Of a stretch of 64,000 bases of DNA, positions 30,028 to 40,501 are shown one piece after another. The position numbers and the translations under genes were made by a program. A model generated the notes under the pieces. It ran no database searches. It was not told the origin of the DNA and saw nothing but the letters and a program-made list of their open reading frames with translations. This DNA is from Gammaproteobacteria bacterium. Its GTDB lineage: Bacteria; Pseudomonadota; Gammaproteobacteria; Arenicellales; Poriferihabitantaceae. Location of the stretch: the NCBI GenBank assembly GCA_024644945.1, contig JAHEGU010000009.1, positions 21,201-85,200 on the forward strand, written 5' to 3'. The first letter of the stretch is position 1; the number at the start of each line of letters is the position of its first letter.

Positions 30028-30240
30028 ATGAATCTCGAATACAGCCCAGCTGATGTTGATGACCGTCAGCTTGCCAGAATTAAAAAACTCGAAGACTCTA
30101 CCGGGACTGTGATTGTGGCAGTGGAACCAACCGCGAAATATGCTCACCTGTCCAGCAAGCAACTAGATGAACTGCGGCATGCAGAGCGCGAACTTGGCGT
30201 AGTAATGTTGGCTTACGAGCACACCCAGCAACCAGGTTAG
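30028..30240 (+). CDS. Small conserved-looking hypothetical protein, 70 residues
   Basis: I do not recognise this protein. A good ribosome binding site (CGGAG, 9 bp before the ATG) supports translation. The product is hydrophilic and acidic, with no signal peptide or membrane segment and no cysteine. It appears to have an N-terminal helical part and a central strand-like VIVAVEPTAKYA. It sits 124 bp after the carbonic anhydrase-like gene and ends just before a strong terminator hairpin. Confidence 0.7.
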   Translation: MNLEYSPADVDDRQLARIKKLEDSTGTVIVAVEPTAKYAHLSSKQLDELRHAERELGVVMLAYEHTQQPG

Positions 30241-30247
30241 AAATGAA

Positions 30248-30267
30248 AAGGGCCCTGACGGGCCCTT
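30248..30267. terminator. Bidirectional intrinsic terminator between small ORF and fimV
   Basis: AAGGGCCC, loop TGAC, GGGCCCTT is a perfect 8-bp stem. On the minus strand it is followed by TTTTCATTT, so it best serves fimV, which ends 26 bp upstream; it can also end plus-strand transcription. Confidence 0.85.
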
Positions 30268-30293
30268 CCGTAAATCAGATTTTCAGTAACCGA

Positions 30294-33284
30294 TCAGCTT
30301 GCAAGCTCCTTAATCAGCTTGCGGGCCTTTCCCTTCTGTTTCTCACTGCCCTCATTGAGCACTTCCTCAATAAAGCCCTTGGCAATTTCCTGTTCACCCA
30401 GCTCTAGATAGGCTTTTGCCAGCTCCAGGGCAGTTTCCGATTCGTGGTAAGGCTCCAGCTGGCTCATTTCTGACATTCCAGAGTGCTGATCAATTGAATC
30501 CAGGGCAGCTTGATTGTCCTTCGATTGCTTACCCGAAGTTTCCGCCACTGCTCGATTCGCTTCTTCTTCGATCTGGTTAAAATGTTTGTCGTCGTCCTTA
30601 CCTAGATCAAGATCCAGTTCCCCGGCATTAAGTGAAATTTCATCCAGATCAGAATCTCCAATCTGTATCGAATCTTCCTTATCCGAACTGAGCTGGCTTC
30701 CGGCATTTTCACTGATGATCTGGCTTAAGGTTGGTGCATCAACTTCAGCTATATCCTTTTCCTCCTGCTTGGCCTCTTCCTCGGCGAAATCAAATTCTAG
30801 ATCTTCAATCTCAAGATCTTTTACCTCATCTTCTAAATCAGGTGCATCGATGCCAGCCTTCATAATGTCCAGGTCAACATCCAGCCCGCTATCACCCATG
30901 GATACCGTGCCCTCTGCATCTGATTTGTCTTTATCTGACACCCCTAGCTCGTTCATGAGATCGTCATCAAAATCGACCGCCGAACTTGTGTCCGTTGCGA
31001 CTGCAGCTTCTCCAGAGTAAAGTGGATTGTCCGGGCTGACTTCTTTGCCCATGCCGATTACTTTCTCCCAGCTCAGGTTTTGAGTGCTGTCCTGTCGTTT
31101 GTGTAGCTCCGTGGCCAGCGCATCGAACGAACGACGATCATCCTGTTTGTGGTAGATCTCCAGAAGTTTCTCAGCAAGTTCGCCGCGTTCGGGATCGTCT
31201 GCGAACGCCTCTTTCAATACCTGTATAGCCTGTTCATCGCGGTCATAAGCAAGATAGACATCGGCTTCCGCCAGCGGATCTACCGCACCGGCCTTGATCA
31301 CCTCGTTTTCTTCTTCGTTAACCCCGGTGATGCCTTCCTCACTCAGGTAAGACATTCCTCCACCAATTGTTAGTTCCAGAGCGCTGTCATTTGAACTGGC
31401 CAGATCTATGCCTGACGCATCGCTCATTTTCTTGATCGTAGTTTCTGAATTCATCGAAACTTCTTCAGTCTCAATATCCAGCATGCTCGCATCAAACTCT
31501 TTACGTGACTTTCTTCTCTGCCATAGGAAAAGCCCACCCAAGAGCGCCAGGAGACCGGCGGCAATTTTTAATCCATATTCGGGGAGGCTCGAGAATATAC
31601 CCTTTACGGAGTCAAGCAATCCGCTTTTAGCCACCGTTCTGGCCGCAGAACCTATTGCCGATTGATTTCCGGCATCGGGTTCTTCTGCCGCGGGTGGTTC
31701 AACCTGCTCAGCAGCTGCCAGCTGCGCCACCTCCTCGCTGTCATCTTTTTCGGTTTCTGTGGTTTGTGCCGCGACGGATTCGCTAGCAGCCTGCTCTGAA
31801 GACTCAGATGTTTCCGCCTGTTGCGCTAATACCGGCTGTTCCTGTTCCGCCTCGATGGAGACCTCGTCTTCAACACTCGCCTCAGGATCAACACCTGCTG
31901 TCTCAGCTTCAGTTGCACCAACAATTGCCGATTGCTCAACCTCGGCAGACTGAGAGGTGGCTTCTTCTACTTGTGAGACTGCTTGCTCTATTTGTTCCGC
32001 AGGCACATCTGCTTCTGCTTTCGATTCGGCAGCCCGGGTTTGGGCCATCGCCAAATCTGTATCCTCTACCTCAACCAAAGTCGAGATGCGCTCAACCTGA
32101 TTTTGAATTTGCCTTAAATTATCGCGAACACTTTGGCTCTCAACACCACTGGCCAGAAGACTTTCATCGAGTTGGGCCAGTTGCGCCTTCAGAGCTTCAA
32201 TCTGAGCCGCATTTTCGCCTTCTTCCAAGGACACCCCTTCGATATCTTGCTGACCGATAGTTAATCTTGCTTGTTCCTCGTCATCGGCAGCTGCATCAGC
32301 TTGATCACCCTCAATCTGGTCTGCCACTGACTCTTCGTCACTTTGCCCGATTTCCGGTGTTGTCGTCTGTGCAGCAATATCAACTTGCGGCTCTGGTTGA
32401 GGCTCTGGTTGAGGCTCTGGTTGAGGCTCACCTGCATCGGTATCAACGACAGACTCTTCAATGAGCTGGTCCAGCGTTTCACCGGATTCCTGCTCTTGCT
32501 GCTGCCTGACTGCAGCGCGATACGCGTTAAATTTTTCTAATTGAGCAGTGAATGATGCCACTGACTCCTGCCTAGAGACCGCCTGCATTTCTTCAAAACT
32601 AGGAAGTTTGAGCGTTACGTCGCTGCGCAACAGGTTCATATTATTATCGATGAATGCCTCAGGATTACTACGATAAACTGCCTCGAGCGCCTGAAAATAG
32701 TCTACATTTTCTGGTTTACTGATATCGTTGACTATTTGAGAAAGGGTATCCCCTTTACGCACAACGACTTCGTCTGCAGCAAAAGACTGCTCAGTGGATG
32801 TATCTGAGCTGACTTCTCCACTGATTTGTTCAGTGCCGGACAACGTGACATCCTCGGCGGCCTGACCCGAGTAAAGAGGTGGGTCCAGCAGCGCTGTATA
32901 TTCTCGAACCGCCTTACCGCCAGACCAGAGCGCCGAAACAAGTAAATGGAGATAAGTTTCCTGCAACGCATCCTGAGTAGTGATCACGACAACGTAGCCA
33001 CCATCAGTGCCCTGCACCAGTTCGAATTCTAAAAAGCTGGCGATATCCGGATACTCTACTCCGGCCCGGGAAAAATCAGATCGCGAAGCCAGGGACACAT
33101 CCAGCGTTTCTGCTTCTGCTGCCGACACGGAATCAAGCTTAATTTCCAACCTCAGAGGCTGACCGAGATTTGATTCTACGCTTAGTTTCCCCAAACCAAG
33201 GGCGTATCCCGCTTGTGGATACAACAATATCAGTGCGATCAAGCTGGTAATCGCGGCGGTAAATGTTGATGAAAGTCTTTTCAT
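30294..33284 (-). CDS. fimV: FimV/HubP-type polar landmark protein
   Basis: FimV/HubP proteins bind peptidoglycan and organise the cell pole (type IV pili, chemoreceptors, chromosome origin). I choose the ATG at 33284, which begins a signal peptide (cleaved after about Ala28) followed by the family-defining LGLGKLSVESNLGQPL; the longer frame to 33380 would run into leuD. A LysM domain follows around residues 175-235, then a long Gln/Glu/Ala-rich region with a PEPQ repeat and coiled coils. A membrane helix lies near 590-610, and the acidic cytoplasmic part has a TPR-like segment and the conserved C-terminal FimV helix pair ALELAKAYLELGEQEIAKGF. Length about 996 residues. It lies downstream of leuD as in Pseudomonas-type genomes, but without leuB and asd between. 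Confidence 0.93.
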   Translation of the reverse strand: MKRLSSTFTAAITSLIALILLYPQAGYALGLGKLSVESNLGQPLRLEIKLDSVSAAEAETLDVSLASRSDFSRAGVEYPDIASFLEFELVQGTDGGYVVVITTQDALQETYLHLLVSALWSGGKAVREYTALLDPPLYSGQAAEDVTLSGTEQISGEVSSDTSTEQSFAADEVVVRKGDTLSQIVNDISKPENVDYFQALEAVYRSNPEAFIDNNMNLLRSDVTLKLPSFEEMQAVSRQESVASFTAQLEKFNAYRAAVRQQQEQESGETLDQLIEESVVDTDAGEPQPEPQPEPQPEPQVDIAAQTTTPEIGQSDEESVADQIEGDQADAAADDEEQARLTIGQQDIEGVSLEEGENAAQIEALKAQLAQLDESLLASGVESQSVRDNLRQIQNQVERISTLVEVEDTDLAMAQTRAAESKAEADVPAEQIEQAVSQVEEATSQSAEVEQSAIVGATEAETAGVDPEASVEDEVSIEAEQEQPVLAQQAETSESSEQAASESVAAQTTETEKDDSEEVAQLAAAEQVEPPAAEEPDAGNQSAIGSAARTVAKSGLLDSVKGIFSSLPEYGLKIAAGLLALLGGLFLWQRRKSRKEFDASMLDIETEEVSMNSETTIKKMSDASGIDLASSNDSALELTIGGGMSYLSEEGITGVNEEENEVIKAGAVDPLAEADVYLAYDRDEQAIQVLKEAFADDPERGELAEKLLEIYHKQDDRRSFDALATELHKRQDSTQNLSWEKVIGMGKEVSPDNPLYSGEAAVATDTSSAVDFDDDLMNELGVSDKDKSDAEGTVSMGDSGLDVDLDIMKAGIDAPDLEDEVKDLEIEDLEFDFAEEEAKQEEKDIAEVDAPTLSQIISENAGSQLSSDKEDSIQIGDSDLDEISLNAGELDLDLGKDDDKHFNQIEEEANRAVAETSGKQSKDNQAALDSIDQHSGMSEMSQLEPYHESETALELAKAYLELGEQEIAKGFIEEVLNEGSEKQKGKARKLIKELAS

Positions 33285-33376
33285 GTTATTTCTAGAAATT
33301 TTGGTATTTCCCGGCGCCAGGAATAAGGATGTATTCCGCCTTGTACAACCCCCTACTTGTACAATCCCCCTTTGGA

Positions 33377-34024
33377 TCATGCAACGGGGTCAAACAACCA
33401 CGGTGCTTCAATTCGACGACGTTTTTCATATAGTTTTATTTCCTCGGCTTTTTCGAGAGTCAGACCGATGTCGTCCAGGCCGTTAAGGAGGCAATGTTTT
33501 CTAAACGCTTCCACCTCGAACTGCGCCTTTTCTCCGTCTGGAAACTCGACTGTTTGAACCGATAAATCTACCTTCAGCATAAATCCAGGCTGTTTGAATA
33601 CCCGGATAAACAGATCATCCACTATATTCTCATTTAAAACAACAGGTAATATAGCATTTTTGAAACAGTTATTAAAAAATATATCCGCAAAACTTGGGGC
33701 AATAATACAGCGAAAACCATAGTCGAACAGGGCCCACGGGGCATGTTCCCGGGATGAACCGCAACCAAAATTCTCCCTGGCCAGGAGTATGCTGGCACCC
33801 TGATACCGGGGCTGATTCAGCACAAAATCCGGATTTAAAGGCCTGCCGCTGCTATCCTTGCCGGGCTCCCCCTGATCCATGTACCGCCATTCATCGAACA
33901 GATTTGGCCCAAAGCCGGCACGTTTGATAGATTTTAAAAACTGTTTCGGGATAATTGCGTCAGTATCGACGTTAGCCCTGTCGAGGGGCGCAACAAGCCC
34001 GTCAAGTACTGTAAATGCATCCAT
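33377..34024 (-). CDS. leuD: 3-isopropylmalate dehydratase small subunit
   Basis: LeuD forms the swivelling domain of isopropylmalate isomerase in leucine synthesis. The 215-residue product has [14 protein letters not shown] near residue 20 and the conserved [13 protein letters not shown] near 77. Its ATG overlaps the leuC stop by one base (TAATG). Followed by fimV after 92 bp. Confidence 0.97.
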   Translation of the reverse strand: MDAFTVLDGLVAPLDRANVDTDAIIPKQFLKSIKRAGFGPNLFDEWRYMDQGEPGKDSSGRPLNPDFVLNQPRYQGASILLARENFGCGSSREHAPWALFDYGFRCIIAPSFADIFFNNCFKNAILPVVLNENIVDDLFIRVFKQPGFMLKVDLSVQTVEFPDGEKAQFEVEAFRKHCLLNGLDDIGLTLEKAEEIKLYEKRRRIEAPWLFDPVA

Positions 34025-35427
34025 TAAAGATCCTCCACGGACGTGAAATGGCCTGCAATCGCCGAGGCCGCGGCAATCGATGGAGATACGAGATGAGTAC
34101 GACCACCCTGCCCCTGTCGACCCTCAAAATTTCGATTTGAAGTTGACGCGCAGCGCTCCCCTGGCTTTAACCGGTCCGCATTCATTGCTAGACACATCGA
34201 ACATCCCGGGTTTCTCCATTCAAAGCCCGCGTCGATGAATACCTGGTGTAAACCTTCGGCTTCTGCCTGCCGTTTAACTAATCCGGATCCGGGCACTACC
34301 AGGGCCTGCTTGATGCTGGGCGCTACGCTACGTCCTCGTACCACGTCCGCCGCTTCGCGCAGATCTTCAATACGGCTATTGGTGCATGATCCAATAAAGA
34401 CAAGTTCGGGCTTGATATCCCGGATCGCAGTGCCGGCCTCAAGCCCCATATATTCCAAAGCTCGAGTGATTCCATCACTTATTGCTGGATCCTCATAGTC
34501 ATTCGGATCCGGCACATATCCCTCGATATCAGTCACCATTTCAGGTGATGTGCCCCAGGTCACCTGTGGCAGTATGGTCGAGGCTTCTATTTTGATCTCG
34601 TGGTCGAACATTGCATCATCATCAGATGTCAGGTTGCGCCAGGCTTCGACCGCTTTTTCCCATGACTCTCCAGTTGGGGCGAAGGGTCTACCTTCAAGAT
34701 AGTCTATTGTGGTTTGATCTACGGCAATTAATCCAGCCCTCGCCCCGGCCTCAATGGTCATATTGCAGATAGTCATGCGAGACTCCATGGACAGATCACG
34801 AATAACCGGGCCAGCAAATTCGATTGCGTATCCAGTGCCGCCAGCGGTTCCAATTTCTCCGATAACCGCAAGCACAATATCCTTAGCAGAAACGCCATGA
34901 CGTAACTCTCCTTCAATCCAGATCCTCATATTCTTTGATTTTCTCTGGATCAGACATTGCGTGACCATCACGTGCTCTACTTCGGAAGTGCCGATACCAA
35001 ATGCCAGCGCACCGAAAGCGCCATGAGTAGAAGTGTGGGAATCCCCGCAAACAATGGTCATGCCCGGTAGTGTGGCGCCTTGCTCCGGACCAATGACATG
35101 GACAATACCTTGTCTTGGATCCGCCATACTAAATTCTGCGATACCGAAGTGATTGCAATTCTGATTCAGAGTTTCAACCTGTAATCTCGAAACAGGATCA
35201 TCAATTCCAGCCCCATCTGTGGTAGTCGGCACATTATGATCCGGCACCGCCAGCATGCTGCCGGTACGCCACGGCTTTCTGCCCGCAATATGCAGCCCCT
35301 CGAACGCCTGTGGTGAGGTGACTTCGTGCACCAGGTGACGATCGATGTAAATTAGAGATGTTCCGTCATCTTCGGAGTGAACGACATGCTGCTCCCAGAG
35401 CTTGTCGTACAAGGTTTGCTGACCCAT
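34024..35427 (-). CDS. leuC: 3-isopropylmalate dehydratase large subunit
   Basis: LeuC carries the 4Fe-4S cluster of isopropylmalate isomerase. The 467-residue product shows [12 protein letters not shown] near 131 and the cluster cysteines in [11 protein letters not shown] and [13 protein letters not shown]. It is coupled to leuD by a one-base overlap. leuB, usually the next gene, is not in this window. Confidence 0.97.
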   Translation of the reverse strand: MGQQTLYDKLWEQHVVHSEDDGTSLIYIDRHLVHEVTSPQAFEGLHIAGRKPWRTGSMLAVPDHNVPTTTDGAGIDDPVSRLQVETLNQNCNHFGIAEFSMADPRQGIVHVIGPEQGATLPGMTIVCGDSHTSTHGAFGALAFGIGTSEVEHVMVTQCLIQRKSKNMRIWIEGELRHGVSAKDIVLAVIGEIGTAGGTGYAIEFAGPVIRDLSMESRMTICNMTIEAGARAGLIAVDQTTIDYLEGRPFAPTGESWEKAVEAWRNLTSDDDAMFDHEIKIEASTILPQVTWGTSPEMVTDIEGYVPDPNDYEDPAISDGITRALEYMGLEAGTAIRDIKPELVFIGSCTNSRIEDLREAADVVRGRSVAPSIKQALVVPGSGLVKRQAEAEGLHQVFIDAGFEWRNPGCSMCLAMNADRLKPGERCASTSNRNFEGRQGQGGRTHLVSPSIAAASAIAGHFTSVEDL

Positions 35428-35587
35428 TCTATGCCCCTACCGGGTTAACCAAAAAAACGAGTGCGATAATACCATATGGCCATGGATGGCCGGTATATCG
35501 TGAGCGCTGGATGGGTAAGAGCGATGAATGGCCAAGGCGGCCCCCTGGCGGTCGTTTATCGCGAACCCAGGACGTCTCTCGGAACAC

Positions 35588-36661
35588 TTACCGTTCTGGG
35601 AAAGTACCGTTCTGGGCTCGATCACGCATAGCATGATCCATCAGCACTAACGCCATCATGGCTTCGGCTATAGGAACCGCGCGAATACCGACACACGGAT
35701 CGTGTCGTCCCGGAGTAGTGATGCTGACAGGCTGATTGTCAAGATTTACCGTCTCGCCGGGTACAAGGATACTTGATGTGGGTTTAAAGGCGACTCGTGC
35801 TACGACATCTTGGCCGCTCGAAATACCTCCCAGTACACCGCCTGCCTGATTGCCTGTGAAACCCTCTGAAGTAATCTGATCACGATGTTCAGACCCTTTC
35901 TGACTGATACTGGCGAATCCGGCACCGATCTCCACTCCCTTGGCAGCATTAATGCTCATCAACGCCTTTGCTATGTCGGCATCCAGCCGATCGAAAACCG
36001 GCTCTCCCCACCCTACTGGCACACCCACTGCCTCCACCAAAACCCCTGCACCCAAGGACTCACCTTGCTTTCGGATTGCTGTAATCAACCCCTCAAGTTC
36101 TTCCACAGCGTATTCATCAGCCACAAAAAAAGGATTCTTGTTGACCGCACTCCAATCTTTTGGAGGCACCTCAACTGCCCCTATCTGATAGACACAACCG
36201 CGCACACCGATTCCAAATTCACTCTTTAAATATTTTTTTGCGATCGCACCAGCGGCCACGCGCATCGCAGTCTCCCTTGCAGAAGAACGACCACCACCGC
36301 GATAGTCTCTAATGCCATACTTTTTTTGGTAGGTCAGGTCCGCGTGGCCAGGCCGAAAACGATCCTTAATCGTGCTGTAGTCCTTCGAACGTTGATCGGT
36401 GTTGTGAATAATTAATCCGATTGGTGTACCGGTAGTAACGCCCTCAAACACACCGGATAAAATCTCCACTCGATCCGCTTCGCGCCGTTGTGTGGTGTAC
36501 CTGGACTGACCTGGTTTACGACGGTCCAGATCAACCTGAAGGTCTTCAGGGCTGAGCGACAGTCCGGGCGGACATCCATCCACAACCGCTCCTAGCGCTG
36601 GCCCATGACTTTCTCCAAACGTTGTGAGCGTGAATAGTTGTCCAATAGTGTTGCCGGCCAC
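35588..36661 (-). CDS. aroC: Chorismate synthase
   Basis: AroC makes chorismate from EPSP using reduced FMN. The 357-residue product has the start [22 protein letters not shown]. The FMN-binding signatures [10 protein letters not shown] (near 125) and [17 protein letters not shown] (near 322) are both present. The start is GTG. The 83-bp gap to the GST gene upstream holds no clear element. Confidence 0.97.
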   Translation of the reverse strand: MAGNTIGQLFTLTTFGESHGPALGAVVDGCPPGLSLSPEDLQVDLDRRKPGQSRYTTQRREADRVEILSGVFEGVTTGTPIGLIIHNTDQRSKDYSTIKDRFRPGHADLTYQKKYGIRDYRGGGRSSARETAMRVAAGAIAKKYLKSEFGIGVRGCVYQIGAVEVPPKDWSAVNKNPFFVADEYAVEELEGLITAIRKQGESLGAGVLVEAVGVPVGWGEPVFDRLDADIAKALMSINAAKGVEIGAGFASISQKGSEHRDQITSEGFTGNQAGGVLGGISSGQDVVARVAFKPTSSILVPGETVNLDNQPVSITTPGRHDPCVGIRAVPIAEAMMALVLMDHAMRDRAQNGTFPER

Positions 36662-36744
36662 GAGTACTTTTAATGTGTTTGGTCAGGCTGGATTGTAGCG
36701 CATTGAACCTTCGCACTGATCTACGAGTTCTGAATTGACTCGCA

Positions 36745-37437
36745 CTAAGATTCGAGGCAATCGTTTCTCGGTGGTATAGACTCACCCGGCCAATCAATTT
36801 CATCTGCCTCCACGACCGCTTGTTCCTGATAAGCCTGGTCAATCCATAGTCTGACTGATTCACACTGATTCATCGTATTGCAGTAGGTCTGACTAGTCTC
36901 ATCAAGGTCCACTTGCACACTGCGAAAGCGCATCACCACCGGTGCGTACATGGCATCAGCGATGGTGAAATCTCCAAACAGCCAGGGGCCGTTTGCGCCG
37001 TAATTATTCCGGCAGTGGTGCCAAATACTTTGGATTCGTGACACCTCTTTTAGCGCCTGAGTACTCAACTCATAGCCGGGAAATCTCTTGCGAATGTTCA
37101 TCGGCACTTCGTCTCTCAGCGCATTGAAACTTGAGTGCATCTCCGCACTGACAGCTCTGGCCACGGCACGGGCTTCTCTGTTGGTGGGCCAGGAAGAGGA
37201 TTCTGGAAAACGTTCACCAAGATATTCCATGATCGCAATAGAGTCCCAAACTTCAAATTTCCCATCGAGCAACAATGGCACCTTACCGTCGGAGAAATGT
37301 GGCGCCAAGGTAGCGAGAAGATCGTCCGAGAACAACTCCATGCAGATTACCTGCACCGGCAGGGCATGGTAGTGGATAAACAACCATGGCCTCATCGACC
37401 AGGTCGAATAGTTTTGATTACCAATAATTAGCTTCAT
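36745..37437 (-). CDS. Glutathione S-transferase family protein
   Basis: The 230-residue protein has an N-terminal thioredoxin-like GST domain (KLIIGNQNYSTWSMRPWLFIHY, with SKVPLL-type GKVPLLLDG and the WDSIAIMEYL glutathione-site segment). An all-helical C-terminal domain carries FGDFTIADAMYAPVVMRF. Ser10-12 region could supply the catalytic serine or tyrosine. Substrate unknown. Confidence 0.9.
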   Translation of the reverse strand: MKLIIGNQNYSTWSMRPWLFIHYHALPVQVICMELFSDDLLATLAPHFSDGKVPLLLDGKFEVWDSIAIMEYLGERFPESSSWPTNREARAVARAVSAEMHSSFNALRDEVPMNIRKRFPGYELSTQALKEVSRIQSIWHHCRNNYGANGPWLFGDFTIADAMYAPVVMRFRSVQVDLDETSQTYCNTMNQCESVRLWIDQAYQEQAVVEADEIDWPGESIPPRNDCLES

Positions 37438-37482
37438 TACATCTGGAATATTGAGCTACCCGTCGCAATTGATACAGAGCGT

Positions 37483-38277
37483 TTAAGATTTCGACGACAC
37501 AGTAGTATTGATGAGCAACGGATAAAGCGCTTCATAGAGAATTTCAGCCGCCCATGACTGCCCTGGTTTATCTGCGACCAGATCCTGCCGGATTTCGATC
37601 AATGCCATCTCTACTTTTTTGTCGTTGGCCTGAACAATCTGGGAATACCCCATAGGTACCTTTGCATTGTAGGGCTGATTGTCCCCAACTGTTAACGCGG
37701 GCACATTGCGATCCGCAATTTCATTCAACTTTTCAATCAGATCCTTTGCGAGCTCTTTGTCCTTGTCCCACAGCACGCCAAAATGCCAAGGGCGATCAAA
37801 TCCCTGAAAGCGTTCAGTAAAACTATGCACCGAAAGAATCATGGGCCGCACAAATTTCTGCTTCAGTCGGTTCACCAGCTCAGAGTACTTGGCATGATAG
37901 GGATCGAAAATCGTGCTGAGCCGCAGTTCTCGGTCTGTCTCACTCAGATTCAGGTTGCCATGAATGACGTGCCCATCGCTGAGTTCTGTGATCATGGTCG
38001 GATCGTCGTGATGACGATTCAAGTCTACGACCAGACGTGAATAATTCGATAACAAGAGCGGCGCGTCGAACATCTCCATCAATATCATTCCCACTTGCCG
38101 AGTGCCGATATCGTAGGCAATATGCAACTCGTATAGATCGGGATCAATACCCAGCCCCATCAGGCTGCGTGGGATTTGGTTACTGGCATGGTCGCAGGCA
38201 ATCAATAGAGGTGCCGTTCCATCCTCGTTCAGCAGTGTGTATGCCGGATCTTCTTCCGGCTCGAGCAGTGAATCCAC
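37483..38277 (-). CDS. N-formylglutamate amidohydrolase family protein
   Basis: The 264-residue protein fits the N-formylglutamate amidohydrolase (HutG-like) family. It shows LIACDHASNQIPRSLMGLG near residue 25, a DIGT motif, VVDLNRHHDDP and SVHSFTERFQG. The start is GTG. No histidine-degradation genes are nearby, so the true substrate may be another N-acyl amino acid. Divergent from the DMT permease gene with only 23 bp between. Confidence 0.88.
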   Translation of the reverse strand: MDSLLEPEEDPAYTLLNEDGTAPLLIACDHASNQIPRSLMGLGIDPDLYELHIAYDIGTRQVGMILMEMFDAPLLLSNYSRLVVDLNRHHDDPTMITELSDGHVIHGNLNLSETDRELRLSTIFDPYHAKYSELVNRLKQKFVRPMILSVHSFTERFQGFDRPWHFGVLWDKDKELAKDLIEKLNEIADRNVPALTVGDNQPYNAKVPMGYSQIVQANDKKVEMALIEIRQDLVADKPGQSWAAEILYEALYPLLINTTVSSKS

Positions 38278-38300
38278 GTTTAACTGACTAATTTTTTTGC

Positions 38301-39197
38301 ATGAGTAAATCGGCGGTTACAGACTATCTTTTACTGGGCATTCTGACCCTGATTTGGAGCACCTCGTTTTTGCTAATCAAGATCGGTGTTAGCAGCGTCG
38401 GGCCATTTACCTTAACTTCAGCCCGCTTGATCATTGCAGGCAGCTTGCTTGTCACAGTTTTGCTGGTAAAAAAACAACGCTTGCCACTCGATGCCAATGC
38501 AGTGCACATGTACATCGCAGTGGGCATTCTGGGTAACACCCTGCCCTTCGCAATGATTAGCTGGGGCGAAGTATATATCGACAGCTCCCTGGCAGCTATC
38601 CTGATGGGGATAATGCCAATTTCTACTTTTATTCTGGCCCATTTTTTTATTCCATCGGAGCCAATGACCCAACGAAAAGTTCTCGGGATCACCCTGGGAT
38701 TTACTGGCCTGATGACTCTAGTTGGATTATCCGTTTTGAGCAAGTTTGGCTCCCACCTGCTCGGCCAGCTTGCGGTGCTTGGTGGCGCCCTTAGCTATTC
38801 CGTTACGACCATCCTAGTTCGGTCCAGACCAGGACCTGGCGGGATTCAAATGGCAACCGGGGTTACCTTGGTTGCAGCTTTGAGCAGTATCCCGCTGGCT
38901 CTGATTTTGGAGGACCCGAGCAGCATGATACCTTCGACCGATGCTGTAATGGCTATTGCTCTTCTAGGAATATTCCCCACTGCGGTCGCGGCGTTGATCT
39001 ATTTCAGAGTTATTCGCAATCTTGGAGCGGTAACATTCTCACAAATCAACTATTTGATACCGGTTCTTGGCAGCATCTGGGGAATATGGTTACTAGACGA
39101 ATCTCTGAGCTGGCAGACAGTGGCGGCGCTGTGGCTGGTTCTTGCAGGCATCTACTTTGTGCAACCACCGCGCCAGAAACCTGACAGGTTAACTTAA
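38301..39197 (+). CDS. EamA/DMT family transporter
   Basis: The 298-residue protein has ten predicted membrane helices arranged as two EamA repeats. It begins with the typical LLLGILTLIWSTSFLLIKIGVSSVGPFT, and the second repeat starts around LGGALSYSVTTILVRS. DMT proteins export metabolites or drugs; the substrate cannot be predicted. Single gene. Confidence 0.9.
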   Translation: MSKSAVTDYLLLGILTLIWSTSFLLIKIGVSSVGPFTLTSARLIIAGSLLVTVLLVKKQRLPLDANAVHMYIAVGILGNTLPFAMISWGEVYIDSSLAAILMGIMPISTFILAHFFIPSEPMTQRKVLGITLGFTGLMTLVGLSVLSKFGSHLLGQLAVLGGALSYSVTTILVRSRPGPGGIQMATGVTLVAALSSIPLALILEDPSSMIPSTDAVMAIALLGIFPTAVAALIYFRVIRNLGAVTFSQINYLIPVLGSIWGIWLLDESLSWQTVAALWLVLAGIYFVQPPRQKPDRLT

Positions 39198-39249
39198 CCT
39201 CTGGCGACTCACTGCTTTTAGTATAGTCGGCCAGCAAACTAACAACGGC

Positions 39250-40071
39250 CTAATCATTGATCTGGGGTCTCAAGCTCGAGGCGTCTATGCCTTCCTGTTT
39301 GTGCAATGTTCTGATTTCCTGCCGTAAAGATCGCAGTTCATCGAGTATTGCCTGCTGTTCATGATGCAATACGTCGCGTTCGGCACTCGCTTCATCTTCG
39401 TGTTCGGCCTGCATTGCGGACACGATGATTCCGATAAACAGGTTTAACACGGTGAATGATGTACATAGTATAAAGACGATAAAAAACATCCAAGCATAGG
39501 GAAACTTCTCCATGACTGGCCGAACAATGCCCATAGACCAGCTTTCCAGGGTCATGATTTGAAACAGGCTATAGGCAGATTCGCCGATTGAACCGAACCA
39601 ATTGGGGAACGCTTCGCCGTAGATACCTGTGGCCATTACAGAAAAAACGTAAAACATTAATCCAAGAAGTACAGTTATCGATCCCATCCCCGGCAATGCT
39701 GCTACCAGGCCGCCAACTACTCGTCTTAATGACGGCACCACACTGATCAATCGCAGCACGCGAAGGATGCGCAGGGCACGCAGGACAGAGAAGCTTCCGC
39801 CGGTTGGCAGCAAGGCAATACTGACAATTATCAAGTCAAAGATACGCCAAGGATCGCGCCAGAAATCAAATCGATATACCAATAATCTTGCGCTAACCTC
39901 TAATATAAATATCCCCAGAATAATTCGATCAAGCGGCACCAGCCATACACCATGTTGGCGCATGATTTCAGAATTGGTTTCGAGACCCAGAGTAATGGCA
40001 TTGACCATAATGACCAGCATTATGATGGTCTCGAAACGAGTACTCTCGATCAGTGATTTCAAAGACTTCAT
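39250..40071 (-). CDS. BacNav-type voltage-gated sodium channel
   Basis: The 273-residue protein is a single-domain six-helix ion channel that should form a homotetramer. S4 carries four regularly spaced arginines (98, 101, 104, 107) in SVLRALRILRVLRL. The selectivity filter is TLESWSM (174-180), the sodium-selective type seen in NaChBac (TLESWAS) and NavMs (TLESWSM). S6 (about 195-220) is followed by an acidic neck and a C-terminal coiled coil (about 228-262), the usual tetramerisation element. Such channels are frequent in marine and alkaliphilic bacteria and are tied to sodium homeostasis and motility. Confidence 0.94.
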   Translation of the reverse strand: MKSLKSLIESTRFETIIMLVIMVNAITLGLETNSEIMRQHGVWLVPLDRIILGIFILEVSARLLVYRFDFWRDPWRIFDLIIVSIALLPTGGSFSVLRALRILRVLRLISVVPSLRRVVGGLVAALPGMGSITVLLGLMFYVFSVMATGIYGEAFPNWFGSIGESAYSLFQIMTLESWSMGIVRPVMEKFPYAWMFFIVFILCTSFTVLNLFIGIIVSAMQAEHEDEASAERDVLHHEQQAILDELRSLRQEIRTLHKQEGIDASSLRPQIND

Positions 40072-40261
40072 AACAAGCAGATGCGGTAAATGAGAGGACT
40101 GTTGTAATACCCGAAAAACATTAAAAAGCGGGGTCTAGTCGAGCGACGACTATTCTTATCTGGCGATACTGGTGCTCAATTCAACGGTAAACCCAAAAGC
40201 TCAAGACCGAACTCGTCAATTTATTCTCTGACAGGCCGAATTGAGGCCGCCTGGGGACTAC

Positions 40262-40501
40262 CTAGGTAAAGGCGTTAAAGGTAATAATGGTGTAGGTATC
40301 ACGGACACCCCCCAGTTTCTGGACCCGAGATGCCACGTACCTGCCAATGTCATCGCCGTCCTTCAGATAACACTTCGCCAGCAGGTCATACTGCCCCGAG
40401 GTTGAATACACTTCAGAAACCCCCTCCTGCTCAACCAATTCAGCAGCCACATCATAAGAGTGCCCAAGTTCACACTTCAATTGCACAAAGATTATTTGCA
40501 T
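40262..40501 (-). CDS. Stand-alone RAM domain protein (Lrp/AsnC ligand-binding domain)
   Basis: The 79-residue protein is only the RAM (regulation of amino acid metabolism) domain of the Lrp/AsnC family, with no helix-turn-helix. It reads as the beta-alpha-beta-beta-alpha-beta order, with VSEVYSTSGQYDLLAKCYLKDGDDIG in the middle. A strong ribosome binding site (AAGGAGG) lies in the last codons of trpD, and the ATG overlaps the trpD stop by one base (TGATG). Translation is therefore coupled to trpD. It may sense an amino acid and associate with another protein, but the partner is unknown. Confidence 0.92.
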   Translation of the reverse strand: MQIIFVQLKCELGHSYDVAAELVEQEGVSEVYSTSGQYDLLAKCYLKDGDDIGRYVASRVQKLGGVRDTYTIITFNAFT

